From assembly GCF_010858045.1 (NCBI RefSeq), contig NZ_JAAGVC010000045.1, positions 1 to 41,592 of the forward strand: DNA of 41,592 nucleotides, given 5' to 3'. The notes below the pieces were generated by a model. That model was given only the letters and a program-made list of their open reading frames with translations, was not told the DNA's origin and did not search any database. The position numbers and the translations under genes were made by a program. Shown here piece by piece: positions 31,142 to 39,813 of this stretch. Every line of letters begins with the position of its first letter. The stretch's first letter is position 1. This DNA comes from Nocardia cyriacigeorgica. GTDB taxonomy: Bacteria; Actinomycetota; Actinomycetes; Mycobacteriales; Mycobacteriaceae.

Positions 31142-32956
31142 ATGGCCTTCTCCGTCCAGATGCCCGCTCTTGGTGAGAGCGTCACCGAGGGAACGGTGAC
31201 CAGGTGGCTGAAGCAGGAAGGAGACACGGTCGAGGTCGACGAGCCGCTGCTCGAAGTCTCCACCGATAAGGTCGACACCGAGATCCCGTCCCCCACGGCG
31301 GGTGTGCTGTCGAAGATCGTCGCCCAGGAAGATGATGTCGTCGAGGTCGGTGGCGAACTCGGCATCATCAGCGATGCGGGCGAGGCCGCCGCTCCGGCAC
31401 CGGCCGAGGCCCCTGAGCCCGCCGCCGCCCCGGAACCGGCCCCCGAACCCGAGCCCGCCGCGCAGGCGCCGGCCGAGCAGGCTCCGGCCGAAGAGGCCCC
31501 GGCTCCCGCCGAACAGGCTCCCGCCGCGCAGACATCCGGCGACGCCGCCTCCGGCACCCCGGTGAACATGCCCGAACTCGGCGAATCCGTCACCGAGGGC
31601 ACCGTCACCCGCTGGCTCAAGGCCGTCGGTGACGAGGTCGCCGTCGACGAGCCGCTGCTCGAGGTCTCCACCGACAAGGTCGACACCGAGATCCCGTCCC
31701 CGGTCGCGGGCACGCTGCTGGAGATCACCGCGCAGGAAGACGACACCGTCTCCGTCGGCGGACAGCTCGGCGTCATCGGCAGCGGTTCGCCCGCCGCCGC
31801 GCCGGCTCCGGCACCTGAGCCCAAGCCCGAACCCAAGCCCGAGCCTGCTCCGGCGGCTGCCGCCCCGCAGCCCGCACCGGCCCCGGCCCCGGCTCCCGAA
31901 CCCAAGCCCGCACCGGCCCCGCAGCCCGCGCCGGCTCCGCAGCCCGCACCCGCCGCACAGCCCGCGCCCGCCCAGGCTCCCGCCGCCACGGCACCCGCCC
32001 CCGCCGGCAACGGCGCCACGCCGTACGTCACTCCGCTGGTGCGCAAGCTGGCCGAGGAGAACGGCGTGGACCTGTCCACGCTCACCGGTTCCGGTGTCGG
32101 TGGCCGCATCCGCAAGCAGGACGTGCTCGCCGCCGCCGAGGCGAAGAAGGCTCCGGCTCCGGCCGCCGCCGCACCCGCCAAGGCCGCTCCGGCCGCGAAG
32201 GCGCCCGCCGCCGCGAAGCCGGAACTGGCGCATCTGCGTGGCACCACTCAGAAGGCCAACCGGATCCGGCAGATCACCGCGACCAAGACGCGGGAATCGT
32301 TGCAGACCACCGCGCAGCTGACCCAGGTGCACGAGGCCGACGTCACCAAGATCGCGGCCCTGCGGGCGCAGGCCAAGGCCGCGTTCAAGGAGCGCGAGGG
32401 CGTCAACCTGACGTTCCTGCCGTTCTTCGCCAAGGCCGTGGTCGAGGCGCTCGGTGTGCACCCGAACGTCAACGCCAGCTATGACGAGGGCACCAAGGAG
32501 ATCACCTACCACGCCGCGGTGCACCTGGGCATCGCCGTGGACACCGAGCAGGGCCTGCTCTCCCCGGTGATCCACAACGCCAGCGACCTCTCGCTGGCGG
32601 GCCTCGCGCGCGCGATCGCCGATATCGCCGATCGTGCCCGCAACGGTGGTCTCAAGCCCGATGAGCTGGCCGGCGGCACCTTCACCATCACCAACATCGG
32701 CAGCCAGGGCGCGCTGTTCGACACCCCGATCCTGGTTCCGCCGCAGGCGGCCATGCTCGGCACGGGTGCGATCGTCAAGCGTCCGGTCGTGGTCACCGAC
32801 GAGACCGGCAACGAGTCGATCGGCGTGCGCTCCATGTGCTACCTGCCGCTGACCTACGATCACCGCCTCATCGACGGTGCCGACGCGGGCCGATTCCTCA
32901 CCACGATCCGGCATCGGCTCGAAGAGGCGGCGTTCGAGGCTGACCTCGGCCTGTAA
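31142..32956 (+). CDS. dlaT: Dihydrolipoamide acyltransferase (E2 component, DlaT/SucB type)
   Basis: This 604-residue E2 subunit has two lipoyl domains (residues about 2-78 and 140-215), each with the lipoylation site in S-T-D-K-V-D-T-E (Lys43 and Lys179). They are joined by Pro/Ala-rich flexible linkers. A peripheral-subunit-binding domain (Y-V-T-P-L-V-R-K-L-A) and a catalytic domain ending D-H-R-L-I-D-G (His574, Asp578) follow. It transfers acyl groups from the E1 thiamine enzyme to CoA. By synteny with Rv2215 it is the E2 of pyruvate dehydrogenase and, in mycobacteria, of peroxynitrite reductase, although often labelled SucB. lipB and lipA, needed to modify it, are downstream. Confidence 0.93.
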   Translation: MAFSVQMPALGESVTEGTVTRWLKQEGDTVEVDEPLLEVSTDKVDTEIPSPTAGVLSKIVAQEDDVVEVGGELGIISDAGEAAAPAPAEAPEPAAAPEPAPEPEPAAQAPAEQAPAEEAPAPAEQAPAAQTSGDAASGTPVNMPELGESVTEGTVTRWLKAVGDEVAVDEPLLEVSTDKVDTEIPSPVAGTLLEITAQEDDTVSVGGQLGVIGSGSPAAAPAPAPEPKPEPKPEPAPAAAAPQPAPAPAPAPEPKPAPAPQPAPAPQPAPAAQPAPAQAPAATAPAPAGNGATPYVTPLVRKLAEENGVDLSTLTGSGVGGRIRKQDVLAAAEAKKAPAPAAAAPAKAAPAAKAPAAAKPELAHLRGTTQKANRIRQITATKTRESLQTTAQLTQVHEADVTKIAALRAQAKAAFKEREGVNLTFLPFFAKAVVEALGVHPNVNASYDEGTKEITYHAAVHLGIAVDTEQGLLSPVIHNASDLSLAGLARAIADIADRARNGGLKPDELAGGTFTITNIGSQGALFDTPILVPPQAAMLGTGAIVKRPVVVTDETGNESIGVRSMCYLPLTYDHRLIDGADAGRFLTTIRHRLEEAAFEADLGL

Positions 32957-32971
32957 CCGGGAAGGTCACGC

Positions 32972-33874
32972 ATGAAGGTCGTGATCGCCGGTTCGTCCGG
33001 ATTGATCGGGACGGCGCTCGTCGCGGCATTGCGCCGCGACGGGCACCAGGTCGTCCGCTTGGTGCGCCGTCCGGCCGCCGCGGCGGACGAGTACGTGTGG
33101 GATCCAGCCCGCGCCGATCTGGACGAGCAGGCGTTACGCGGCGCCGATGCCGTGGTGAACCTGTGCGGGGCGAGCATCGGCACCCGCCGCTGGACCGGCA
33201 GCTACAAACAGGAGCTGCGCGACAGCCGGATCACCCCGACCGACGTGCTGGCCGCCGCCATCGCCTCCGCCGGGGTGCCGGTGCTGATCAACGCCAGCGG
33301 CGTGCACATCTACGGCGGCGAGACCGGCGACCGCGTGGTGGAGGAATCCACCCCGCCGGGCACCGGTTTCCTGGCCACCCTGTGCCGGGATTGGGAAGCC
33401 GCGACGCTGCCGGCCAGCGCCGCGGGCACCCGCACCGTGCTGTTGCGCAGCGCGGTGGTGCTGGCCCGCAACGGCGGCATGCTCGGCATGCTGAAACCGC
33501 TGTACCAGCTCGGGCTGGGTGGGCGGCTCGGCAACGGGCGCCAGTACACGCCGTGGATCTCGCTGGACGACGAGATCGGCGCGATCCTGTTCGCACTGAC
33601 CAACGACGCGATCTCGGGGCCGATCAACTCCGTGGGCCCCGCGCCGGTGACCAATGCCGAGTTCAATCGCGCGTTCGGCCGCGCGGTGCACCGGCCCACA
33701 CCGCTGGTGGTCCCCGCGTTCGCGCTGCGCGCGGTCCTCGGCGAATTCGCGCAAGAGGGAATCCTGCACGGCCCGCGCGCGATTCCCACCGTGTTGGAGG
33801 CGGCGGGATATCAGTTCCAGCACCCCACCATCGGTGCGGCGCTCGCGGCGGCGGTAGGCGGTAACCACCGATGA
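32972..33874 (+). CDS. TIGR01777-type NAD(P)-dependent epimerase-like protein (YfcH/SulA family, Rv2216 type)
   Basis: This 300-residue extended SDR-like protein has Rossmann motif G-S-S-G-L-I-G at the N-terminus, N-L-C-G-A-S-I-G-T-R-R-W, and S-G-V-H-I-Y-G as the presumed active-site tyrosine region. The C-terminal DUF1731-like part carries P-X-F-A-L-R-A-V-L-G-E and ends in a basic tail. The reaction is not established for the family. It follows the acyltransferase gene by 15 bases and overlaps the next gene by ATGA, so it belongs to the lipoyl operon. Confidence 0.88.
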   Translation: MKVVIAGSSGLIGTALVAALRRDGHQVVRLVRRPAAAADEYVWDPARADLDEQALRGADAVVNLCGASIGTRRWTGSYKQELRDSRITPTDVLAAAIASAGVPVLINASGVHIYGGETGDRVVEESTPPGTGFLATLCRDWEAATLPASAAGTRTVLLRSAVVLARNGGMLGMLKPLYQLGLGGRLGNGRQYTPWISLDDEIGAILFALTNDAISGPINSVGPAPVTNAEFNRAFGRAVHRPTPLVVPAFALRAVLGEFAQEGILHGPRAIPTVLEAAGYQFQHPTIGAALAAAVGGNHR

Positions 33875-34458
33875 CGCTGGACACGCGCTCTGCCACCGTC
33901 ATCCGCGACGCCACCGACGGTGACCTGCTGGCGATCCTCGATATCCACAATCGCGCCATCGCCGAAACCACCGCGATCTGGGACGAGGAACTGGTCGGCC
34001 TCGACAACCGGCGGGCCTGGCTGCGCGAGCGCACCGAGGCCGGGCGTCCGGTGCTGATCGCCGAGGTCGACGGCGAACTGGCCGGTTACGCCAGTTACGG
34101 AACGTGGCGGCCGAAGTCCGGATACCGGCACACCGTGGAGAATTCGGTGTACGTCGCCGACCGTTTTCATCGCCGCGGTATCGCTTCGGCGCTGCTCACC
34201 GAGCTGATCGCGCGAGCGCGCGCCGCGGGCGACGTACACGTCATGGTGGCGGCCATCGAGGCGGGCAACACCGGTTCGATCGCGCTGCACGAGCGTTTCG
34301 GCTTCCGCACCGTCGGCGTGCTGCCACAGGTCGGCATCAAGTTCGGCCGCTGGCTGGACCTCACCCTCATGCAACTGACGATCGGTCTCGGCGATCCCGC
34401 GTCGTGGCCCGCCGGCAGCGACGACACGCCCGCGTCCGACCCACAGCGACTGGCGTAA
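33871..34458 (+). CDS. GNAT acetyltransferase, phosphinothricin-acetyltransferase-like
   Basis: This 195-residue GNAT has I-R-D-A-T-x-x-D at the start, V-Y-V-A-D-R-F-H-R-R-G-I-A as the acetyl-CoA-binding loop, and H-E-R-F-G-F-R-T-V-G-V-L, typical of the PAT/MddA subgroup that acetylates phosphinothricin or methionine sulfone-like amino acids. The natural substrate here is uncertain. It is translationally coupled to the epimerase-like gene (ATGA) and ends just before lipB. Its insertion in an otherwise conserved lipoate gene order is unusual compared with mycobacteria. Confidence 0.88.
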   Translation: MTLDTRSATVIRDATDGDLLAILDIHNRAIAETTAIWDEELVGLDNRRAWLRERTEAGRPVLIAEVDGELAGYASYGTWRPKSGYRHTVENSVYVADRFHRRGIASALLTELIARARAAGDVHVMVAAIEAGNTGSIALHERFGFRTVGVLPQVGIKFGRWLDLTLMQLTIGLGDPASWPAGSDDTPASDPQRLA

Positions 34459-34461
34459 CGT
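34456..34461 (+). promoter_or_regulatory. -10 hexamer before lipB
   Basis: TAACGT overlaps the stop codon of the GNAT gene and lies 7 bases before GTG 34469. A leaderless transcript from here would start lipB at 34469, not 34463. Confidence 0.5.
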
Positions 34462-34462
34462 C

Positions 34463-35233
34463 GTGACCGTGAACCACACGCGCTCCGTCACCCGGTCGGC
34501 TCGCTTCGACACCACACCCGTCGTCGTCGAGAACCTGGGACTCATCGACTACCACCAGGCCTGGGATCGCCAACGCGAGATCGCCGCCCAGCGCGCCGAG
34601 GGAATCGGCGCCGATCATCTGCTGCTGCTGGAACACCCGTCGGTGTTCACCGCGGGCCGCCGCACCGAAGCCGAGGACCTGCCCATCGACGGCAGCCCGG
34701 TGGTCGAGGTGGACCGCGGCGGCAAGATCACCTGGCACGGGCCCGGACAGCTGGTCGGTTATCCGATCATCCGGCTCGCCGAGCCCGTCGACGTCGTCGA
34801 CTACGTGCGTCGCCTGGAAGAAGCGCTCATTACCGTGTGCACCGGTCTCGGCGTCACCTGCGGCCGCGTCGAGGGCCGCTCCGGGGTCTGGTTGCCGGCC
34901 GCGGGCCCGCTCGCCGAACGCAAGATCGCCGCCATCGGTGTGCGCGTGCAGCGGGGCGTGGCCCTGCACGGCATCTCGCTCAACTGCAATTCCGGGATGG
35001 AAGGGTTCAGCGCGATCATCCCGTGCGGCATCCGCGACGCCGGCGTCACCACCCTCTCGCGCGAGCTCGGCCGCGACGTCACGGTCGACGAGGTGCGCCC
35101 GCTGGTGGCCGAGGCGATTGTTGCCGCGTTGAACGGAGAAATTCCCGTTCAGTCGCACGATATCGAACATCTCACACCCGGGGATACGGCAGGCGCATCC
35201 GCCGATCCCACCGGCGTAAGGTCGAACTCGTGA
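34463..35233 (+). CDS. lipB: Octanoyl-ACP:protein N-octanoyltransferase
   Basis: This 256-residue LipB moves octanoyl from acyl carrier protein to lipoyl-domain lysines. It has R-G-G-K-I-T-W-H-G-P-G-Q-L-V-G-Y, Lys154 in E-R-K-I-A-A-I-G-V, and Cys188 in I-I-P-C-G-I, which form the Cys/Lys dyad. GTG 34463 gives the longest frame, but a -10 hexamer favours GTG 34469, two codons later. Its stop overlaps the lipA start by GTGA. The product LipB octanoyl-proteins are converted by LipA to lipoyl groups on the dihydrolipoamide acyltransferase and on GcvH. Confidence 0.94.
   Translation: MTVNHTRSVTRSARFDTTPVVVENLGLIDYHQAWDRQREIAAQRAEGIGADHLLLLEHPSVFTAGRRTEAEDLPIDGSPVVEVDRGGKITWHGPGQLVGYPIIRLAEPVDVVDYVRRLEEALITVCTGLGVTCGRVEGRSGVWLPAAGPLAERKIAAIGVRVQRGVALHGISLNCNSGMEGFSAIIPCGIRDAGVTTLSRELGRDVTVDEVRPLVAEAIVAALNGEIPVQSHDIEHLTPGDTAGASADPTGVRSNS
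35217..35222 (+). promoter_or_regulatory. -10 hexamer for lipA inside the lipB 3' end
   Basis: TAAGGT lies 7 bases before the lipA GTG at 35230, suggesting a separate leaderless lipA transcript besides readthrough. Confidence 0.5.
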
Positions 35234-36246
35234 CCTCAGCACAAGCACCGGCAGGCCGAAAGCTGCTGCGCATCGAGGCGCGCAACGCGGAGACCCCGAT
35301 CGAGCGCAAGCCCAAATGGATCCGCACCCGCGCCACCATGGGCCCCGAATACTCCGAGCTCAAGGGCTTGGTGAAACGCGAAGGCCTGCACACCGTCTGC
35401 GAAGAAGCCGGCTGTCCGAACATCTTCGAATGCTGGGAAGATCGCGAAGCCACCTTCCTCATCGGCGGTGAACAGTGCACCCGCCGCTGCGATTTCTGCC
35501 AGATCGATACCGGCAAGCCGGCCGCACTGGACCGCGACGAGCCCCGCCGCGTCGCCGAGAGCGTGCAGGCCATGGGGCTGCGCTACTCCACCATCACCGG
35601 CGTCGCCCGCGACGACCTCGATGACGGCGGGGCCTGGCTCTACGCCGAAACCGTGCGCGCCATCAAGGCGTTGAACCCCAACACCGGCGTCGAACTGCTG
35701 ATCCCCGATTTCAACGCCAAGCCCGATCAGCTCGCCGAGGTCTTCTCCTCGCGCCCGGAGGTGCTGGCGCACAACCTGGAAACCGTGCCACGCGTGTTCA
35801 AGCGCATCCGCCCGGCCTTCCGCTACGAGCGTTCGCTGGAAGTGCTCACCGCTGCCCGCGAGGCCGGCCTGGTCACCAAGTCCAACCTGATCCTCGGCAT
35901 GGGCGAGACCCCTGACGAGGTCACCCAGGCCATGCGCGACCTGCACGAAGCCGGCTGCGACATCCTCACCATCACCCAGTACCTGCGCCCCTCCCCTCGG
36001 CACCATCCCGTCGACCGGTGGGTGAAGCCGGAAGAGTTCGTGGAGCACTCGAAGGTGGCCGAGGAGATCGGTTTCGCCGGCGTGATGGCGGGGCCGCTGG
36101 TGCGCTCGTCGTACCGGGCCGGGCGCCTGTACGCGCAGGCCATGGCGCATCACGGACGCGACATCGCGCCCGCGATGGCCCATCTCGCCGACGAAGGTAC
36201 GGCCTCGCAGGAAGCCAGCTCCGTACTGGCGCGCTTCGGCAGCTGA
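35230..36246 (+). CDS. lipA: Lipoyl synthase, radical SAM
   Basis: This 338-residue radical SAM enzyme inserts two sulfur atoms into protein-bound octanoyl chains. The auxiliary [4Fe-4S] cluster ligands are Cys57, Cys62 and Cys68 (C-E-E-A-G-C-P-N-I-F-E-C). The SAM cluster is Cys83, Cys87 and Cys90 (C-T-R-R-C-D-F-C). R-P-S-P-R-H-H-P and G-P-L-V-R-S-S-Y-R-A are also conserved. GTG 35230 overlaps the lipB stop by four bases. Confidence 0.96.
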   Translation: MTSAQAPAGRKLLRIEARNAETPIERKPKWIRTRATMGPEYSELKGLVKREGLHTVCEEAGCPNIFECWEDREATFLIGGEQCTRRCDFCQIDTGKPAALDRDEPRRVAESVQAMGLRYSTITGVARDDLDDGGAWLYAETVRAIKALNPNTGVELLIPDFNAKPDQLAEVFSSRPEVLAHNLETVPRVFKRIRPAFRYERSLEVLTAAREAGLVTKSNLILGMGETPDEVTQAMRDLHEAGCDILTITQYLRPSPRHHPVDRWVKPEEFVEHSKVAEEIGFAGVMAGPLVRSSYRAGRLYAQAMAHHGRDIAPAMAHLADEGTASQEASSVLARFGS

Positions 36247-36306
36247 CCAGCTCCGCGAACTGCGAAAACTCCGTCGAGCGCGGGTGCCCTGTGATGGGAT
36301 GTCCCC

Positions 36307-37245
36307 ATGAAGACACTCGCAGCGGGTATGGCAATCGTCTCGGCCGCGATGTTCTCCACTCTCGCGGCAGGGAGCGCGCAGGCGGCGCCGATCTGTCCCG
36401 GCGCCGGGCAACCGACGTCGGTAGCGGCCTCGGTGCCTGGCGCGCTGGAGGGCTTGACGGTCGACGATCGCGGCCGTGCGTTCACCACAGACCTCAACAC
36501 CGGGCGCGTCTACCGGATCGACGCTCCGGGCGCCCCGGCCGTCCCGATCGCGACCGTGCCCAGCGGCGGAGCGGGCGCCTTGGCCTGGACCCCGCGCGGC
36601 ACCCTGCTCGTGGGCTACGGCGCTGACGCTCGAGTCGCGCTCGGCGATACCCTCCGCAACGCAGGCATCGTCGAAATGGACCCGAACACCGGCGCATTCA
36701 CCCCGTTCGCCGCGGGCCTCAGCGCCGCCAACGGCATGGCCACCGCACGCGACGGCAGCGTCTACGCCACCAACGACTTCGGTTCGCTGATCGGCAAAGT
36801 CCATCCGAACCGCGCGGTCCAACCCGACTGGGCCTCCTTCCCGAGCGCGAACGGCGCCGTCCTCGGCCGCAACGACGAATTCCTCTACGTCGGTCGCACT
36901 TTCGCCAACCCCGGCGTCAGCCGGATCCCGGTCGCCAACCCCGCGGCCCCGCAATCCCTGCTCGACCTCACCGGCGCGGACGCGCTCTCCGCTCCCGACG
37001 GACTGACCCTGGATTCGGCCGACCGTCCGGTCGTCCCGCTGAACACCGCGGGCCAGGTCATCCGCATCGATGCCCCGAACCAGTACTGCATCCTGAGCAC
37101 CGGCAACCCCCTCACCAGCGTCGTCACCTACGGCCGCGGCAGCCAAGGCTTCTCCACCGGCCGCCTCTTCGCCGCAACCTTCACCGGCGTGATCTACGAA
37201 ATCCCCGGCGGCTTCGACCCGAATGCCCGCACCGCGGCTCCCTAA
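36307..37245 (+). CDS. Secreted beta-propeller protein (SMP-30/NHL-like)
   Basis: This 312-residue exported protein has a Sec signal peptide (residues 1-26, ending A-G-S-A-Q-A-A). The mature part has repeated blades of the gluconolactonase/SMP-30 type (E-G-L-T-V-D-D-R-G, A-N-G-M-A-T-A-R-D-G-S, P-D-G-L-T-L-D-S-A-D). The first and last Cys could form a disulfide. Metal ligands typical of active gluconolactonases cannot be fully assigned, so a binding rather than catalytic role is possible. It stands alone after lipA. Confidence 0.78.
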   Translation: MKTLAAGMAIVSAAMFSTLAAGSAQAAPICPGAGQPTSVAASVPGALEGLTVDDRGRAFTTDLNTGRVYRIDAPGAPAVPIATVPSGGAGALAWTPRGTLLVGYGADARVALGDTLRNAGIVEMDPNTGAFTPFAAGLSAANGMATARDGSVYATNDFGSLIGKVHPNRAVQPDWASFPSANGAVLGRNDEFLYVGRTFANPGVSRIPVANPAAPQSLLDLTGADALSAPDGLTLDSADRPVVPLNTAGQVIRIDAPNQYCILSTGNPLTSVVTYGRGSQGFSTGRLFAATFTGVIYEIPGGFDPNARTAAP

Positions 37246-37348
37246 CGGGCGTGGCCAGACTTCCAGCGCCGGGTACACCAGATCCACCCAGTACTCTCGA
37301 ATTCGGAGTTCGTAGCGCCACAACCGGACGACGAAGTGGGGATCCCAG

Positions 37349-38227
37349 ATGCTGGAAGTCGCACACCTGGTGCGCAGATTCGGCGACAACACCGCCGTAG
37401 ACGACGTCTCCTTCGCCGTCGCCCCGGGAACGATGACCGGCTTCGTCGGCGCCAACGGCGCGGGCAAAACGACCACGATGCGGATGATCATGGGCGTCCT
37501 CGCGGCGCATGGCGGCGAGATCACCTGGAACGGCCGCCCGGTCACCGCCGATGATCGCCGTACGTTCGGCTACATGCCGGAGGAACGCGGCCTCTACCCG
37601 AAACAGCCGGTGCGCGATCAACTCGTCTACCTGGCCCGACTGCGCGGCCTTTCCCCCTCCGAAGCCAGACACCAGGCCGCCGACCTGCTGGAACGGTTCT
37701 CCCTCCAGGATCGCGGCACCGACAAACTCGAATCGCTGTCACTCGGCAACCAGCAGCGCGTCCAGATCGCGGCCGCCCTCATCGCCCATCCCACCGCGCT
37801 GATCCTCGACGAACCGTTCTCCGGTTTGGATCCGGTCGCCGTCGACGCCATGGCCGACCTGCTGGGACAGTACGCCGCACGCGGCGTGCCGGTGCTGTTC
37901 TCCTCACACCAACTCGACCTGGTGGAGCGGCTCTGCGACCACCTGGTCATCCTCGCGAACGGCCGCGTCGTCGCCGACGGTTCGGCCGAGCAGCTGCGCG
38001 CCGCCGGTCCGGTCCGGCATCGGCTGCGGATCAGCGGTGACACCGGCTGGCTGCACGAACTCGGCGGCGTCCGAGTGGTGGAGAGCAACGCCTCGACCGC
38101 CCTGCTGGAGCTGGACGGCATCAGCACCGACGCGCTGCTCACCGAAGCCCTCACCCGCGGCTCGGTGCACGAACTGGCCGAGGTCCGACCGTCCGTTGCC
38201 GAGATCTTCCGCGAGGTGACCGCATGA
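37349..38227 (+). CDS. ABC transporter ATP-binding protein (NatA-like)
   Basis: This 292-residue ATPase has Walker A G-A-N-G-A-G-K-T-T, signature motif L-S-L-G-N-Q-Q-R-V, Walker B A-L-I-L-D-E-P-F-S-G-L-D and H-loop S-S-H-Q. The signature motif starts with S-L-G instead of S-G-G, a common variant in this subgroup. A C-terminal DUF4162-like region follows. It would power the ABC-2 permease encoded next (4-base overlap ATGA). The substrate, perhaps Na+, a drug or a lipid, cannot be named. GGGG precedes ATG 37349. Confidence 0.93.
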   Translation: MLEVAHLVRRFGDNTAVDDVSFAVAPGTMTGFVGANGAGKTTTMRMIMGVLAAHGGEITWNGRPVTADDRRTFGYMPEERGLYPKQPVRDQLVYLARLRGLSPSEARHQAADLLERFSLQDRGTDKLESLSLGNQQRVQIAAALIAHPTALILDEPFSGLDPVAVDAMADLLGQYAARGVPVLFSSHQLDLVERLCDHLVILANGRVVADGSAEQLRAAGPVRHRLRISGDTGWLHELGGVRVVESNASTALLELDGISTDALLTEALTRGSVHELAEVRPSVAEIFREVTA

Positions 38228-39402
38228 GCACCGCACCCCGACGCGCCTGGCTGATCGTCGCGCAGCGCGAGATCGCGGTGAAACTGCGCGACCGGAACTT
38301 CCTGATCTCCACCGTCATCACCATCGTGGCGATCGTCGCATCGCTGGCCGTCAGCGGTTTCCTGTCCAGCCGCACCGACAAGATCGATGTGGCGATCCTC
38401 GATCCCGCTGCCGGCCAGGTGATCAGCACCGCCGATGTCATCGCCGAACACGCCGACGCCGACGTCGATTTCACCGCGCACCGCGTCGCCGACGAGGCCG
38501 CGCTCGAACAGCAGGTGCGCGACGGCACTGTCGACGCGGGCCTGGTGGCCGATCCCGGCGGCTGGCGACTGATCGGCGACACCTCCGAAAACGACGACGT
38601 CAAGACCTACGTCACGGCCGCCGCCCAGCAGATCGCGTTGGAGCACAACGCCACCGCCGCCGGGGTCACGCTCGAACAACTCGCCCGCGGCAGCGCCGTC
38701 AGCTACGACCTACTCGACGAGGCGGCCGTCGATGCCGGGCTCGCCACCATCGTCGCGATCGTGTTCGCGTTCCTGTTCTATCTGTCGTCGATCCTGTTCG
38801 GCATGTCCATCGCGCAGAGTGTGGTGGAGGAGAAGCAGAATCGCATCGTCGAGATCCTCGCCAGCGCTATCCCGGTCCGCCAGTTGCTGATCGGCAAGGT
38901 CGCGGGCAACACCGTGCTGGCGTTTGCCCAGCTCACCCTGTTCGTCGTCGCCGGCCTGATCGGTTTGGCCGCCACCGGCCGCGCCGGTCAGGTGGGGCAG
39001 ATCGCCGGTGCCGCGGGCTGGTTCGTCGTCTTCTTCGTCGTCGGATTCCTCGCACTGGCCGGGCTGTGGGCGGTGGCCGGCTCGTTGGCCACCCGCAGTG
39101 AGGATCTCCAGTCCACGGCCACGCCGATGACCATGTTCGTCATGATCGTGTTGTTTGCTGGAATTTTCCTGTCTGGTACAGCGCGTGTCGTGGCGTCCTA
39201 TGTGCCCATCGTGTCGATCGTCGCGATGCCCGCCCGGCTCGCCGAGGGCACCGCCTCGTGGTGGGAACCCATGGTCGCTTTGGCCCTGATGGCAGTCGCC
39301 ACCTACGGCATCGTGCTCGTCGCCGAGAAGGTCTACCGACGCTCCCTGATGCAGACCCAGCGCCGCCTCACCTTCCGTCAGGCCCTCGCCGTCGAGGACT
39401 GA
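38224..39402 (+). CDS. ABC-2 type permease (NatB-like)
   Basis: This 392-residue membrane protein has one N-terminal helix, a long extracytoplasmic domain (residues about 45-170, with D-V-A-I-L-D-P and E-A-A-V-D) and five or more C-terminal helices. The conserved motif V-V-E-E-K-Q-N-R-I-V-E-I-L-A-S lies just after the second helix. The pattern is that of NatB/ABC2_membrane_3 exporters. It forms a two-gene exporter with the preceding ATPase. Confidence 0.92.
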   Translation: MSTAPRRAWLIVAQREIAVKLRDRNFLISTVITIVAIVASLAVSGFLSSRTDKIDVAILDPAAGQVISTADVIAEHADADVDFTAHRVADEAALEQQVRDGTVDAGLVADPGGWRLIGDTSENDDVKTYVTAAAQQIALEHNATAAGVTLEQLARGSAVSYDLLDEAAVDAGLATIVAIVFAFLFYLSSILFGMSIAQSVVEEKQNRIVEILASAIPVRQLLIGKVAGNTVLAFAQLTLFVVAGLIGLAATGRAGQVGQIAGAAGWFVVFFVVGFLALAGLWAVAGSLATRSEDLQSTATPMTMFVMIVLFAGIFLSGTARVVASYVPIVSIVAMPARLAEGTASWWEPMVALALMAVATYGIVLVAEKVYRRSLMQTQRRLTFRQALAVED

Positions 39403-39412
39403 TCCCCTTCGC

Positions 39413-39432
39413 CGCCCCCAATTCCAGGGGCG
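39413..39432. terminator. Weak hairpin after the exporter genes
   Basis: CGCCCC/GGGGCG with an 8-base loop lies 10 bases past the permease stop. Short stem and no T-tract, so only tentative. Confidence 0.3.
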
Positions 39433-39499
39433 TGACCTGCGTTTCAGCTGGCTGAGCGGCCTTTACATCCCATGACCCGACAAAGTGTGAAACAACCCC

Positions 39500-39529
39500 T
39501 TGTCAACACAAACGGTCGCTTGCTATGTT
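39500..39529 (+). promoter_or_regulatory. Promoter of the small-peptide genes
   Basis: TTGTCA (39500-39505) and TATGTT (39524-39529), 18 bases apart, resemble a strong sigma-70-type promoter in a locally AT-rich stretch. It would give a leader of about 90 bases ending in a strong Shine-Dalgarno sequence. Confidence 0.5.
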
Positions 39530-39627
39530 GCCCACGTCACAGTAGAGACCCTTACGTGACCTACCTCTCGGTTCCGTTCGTCCTGCCCGAGAGGTTTCGC
39601 ACCAAGTCTCAAAGAAGGAGATTCGCT

Positions 39628-39750
39628 ATGGGTTCGCTCAGCGACCTGCTCGGCGCATTGATTCCCGCACTCGGCTCGGCCGTGGCCGGCGACGGCCTGC
39701 TCGACGTCTTCCTCGGTTCGCTCGAGGGCCTCAAGACCTTCATCGCCTGA
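39628..39750 (+). CDS. Small amphipathic peptide 1, 40 residues, PorA/PorH-like in character
   Basis: The gene has a very good Shine-Dalgarno sequence (GAAGGAG, 7 bases spacing). The product starts M-G-S-L-S-D-L-L-G and continues as an acidic, Leu/Ala/Gly-rich helix with no Cys, no signal peptide and one Lys (Asp6, Asp22, Asp26, Glu33, Lys36). Hydrophobic residues fall on one face with 3-4 spacing. Its Ser residues (3, 5, 17, 31) could be acylated. This size, polarity and lack of signal peptide recall the corynebacterial PorA and PorH peptides, but I see no clear sequence homology. It is paired with peptide 2 and followed by a mycoloyltransferase. Confidence 0.7.
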   Translation: MGSLSDLLGALIPALGSAVAGDGLLDVFLGSLEGLKTFIA

Positions 39751-39813
39751 CAACCGGGCATTTCACCCCCCGGGTCCATTGGACTCGATCTTTACGAACG
39801 CTAGGAGAAGACC

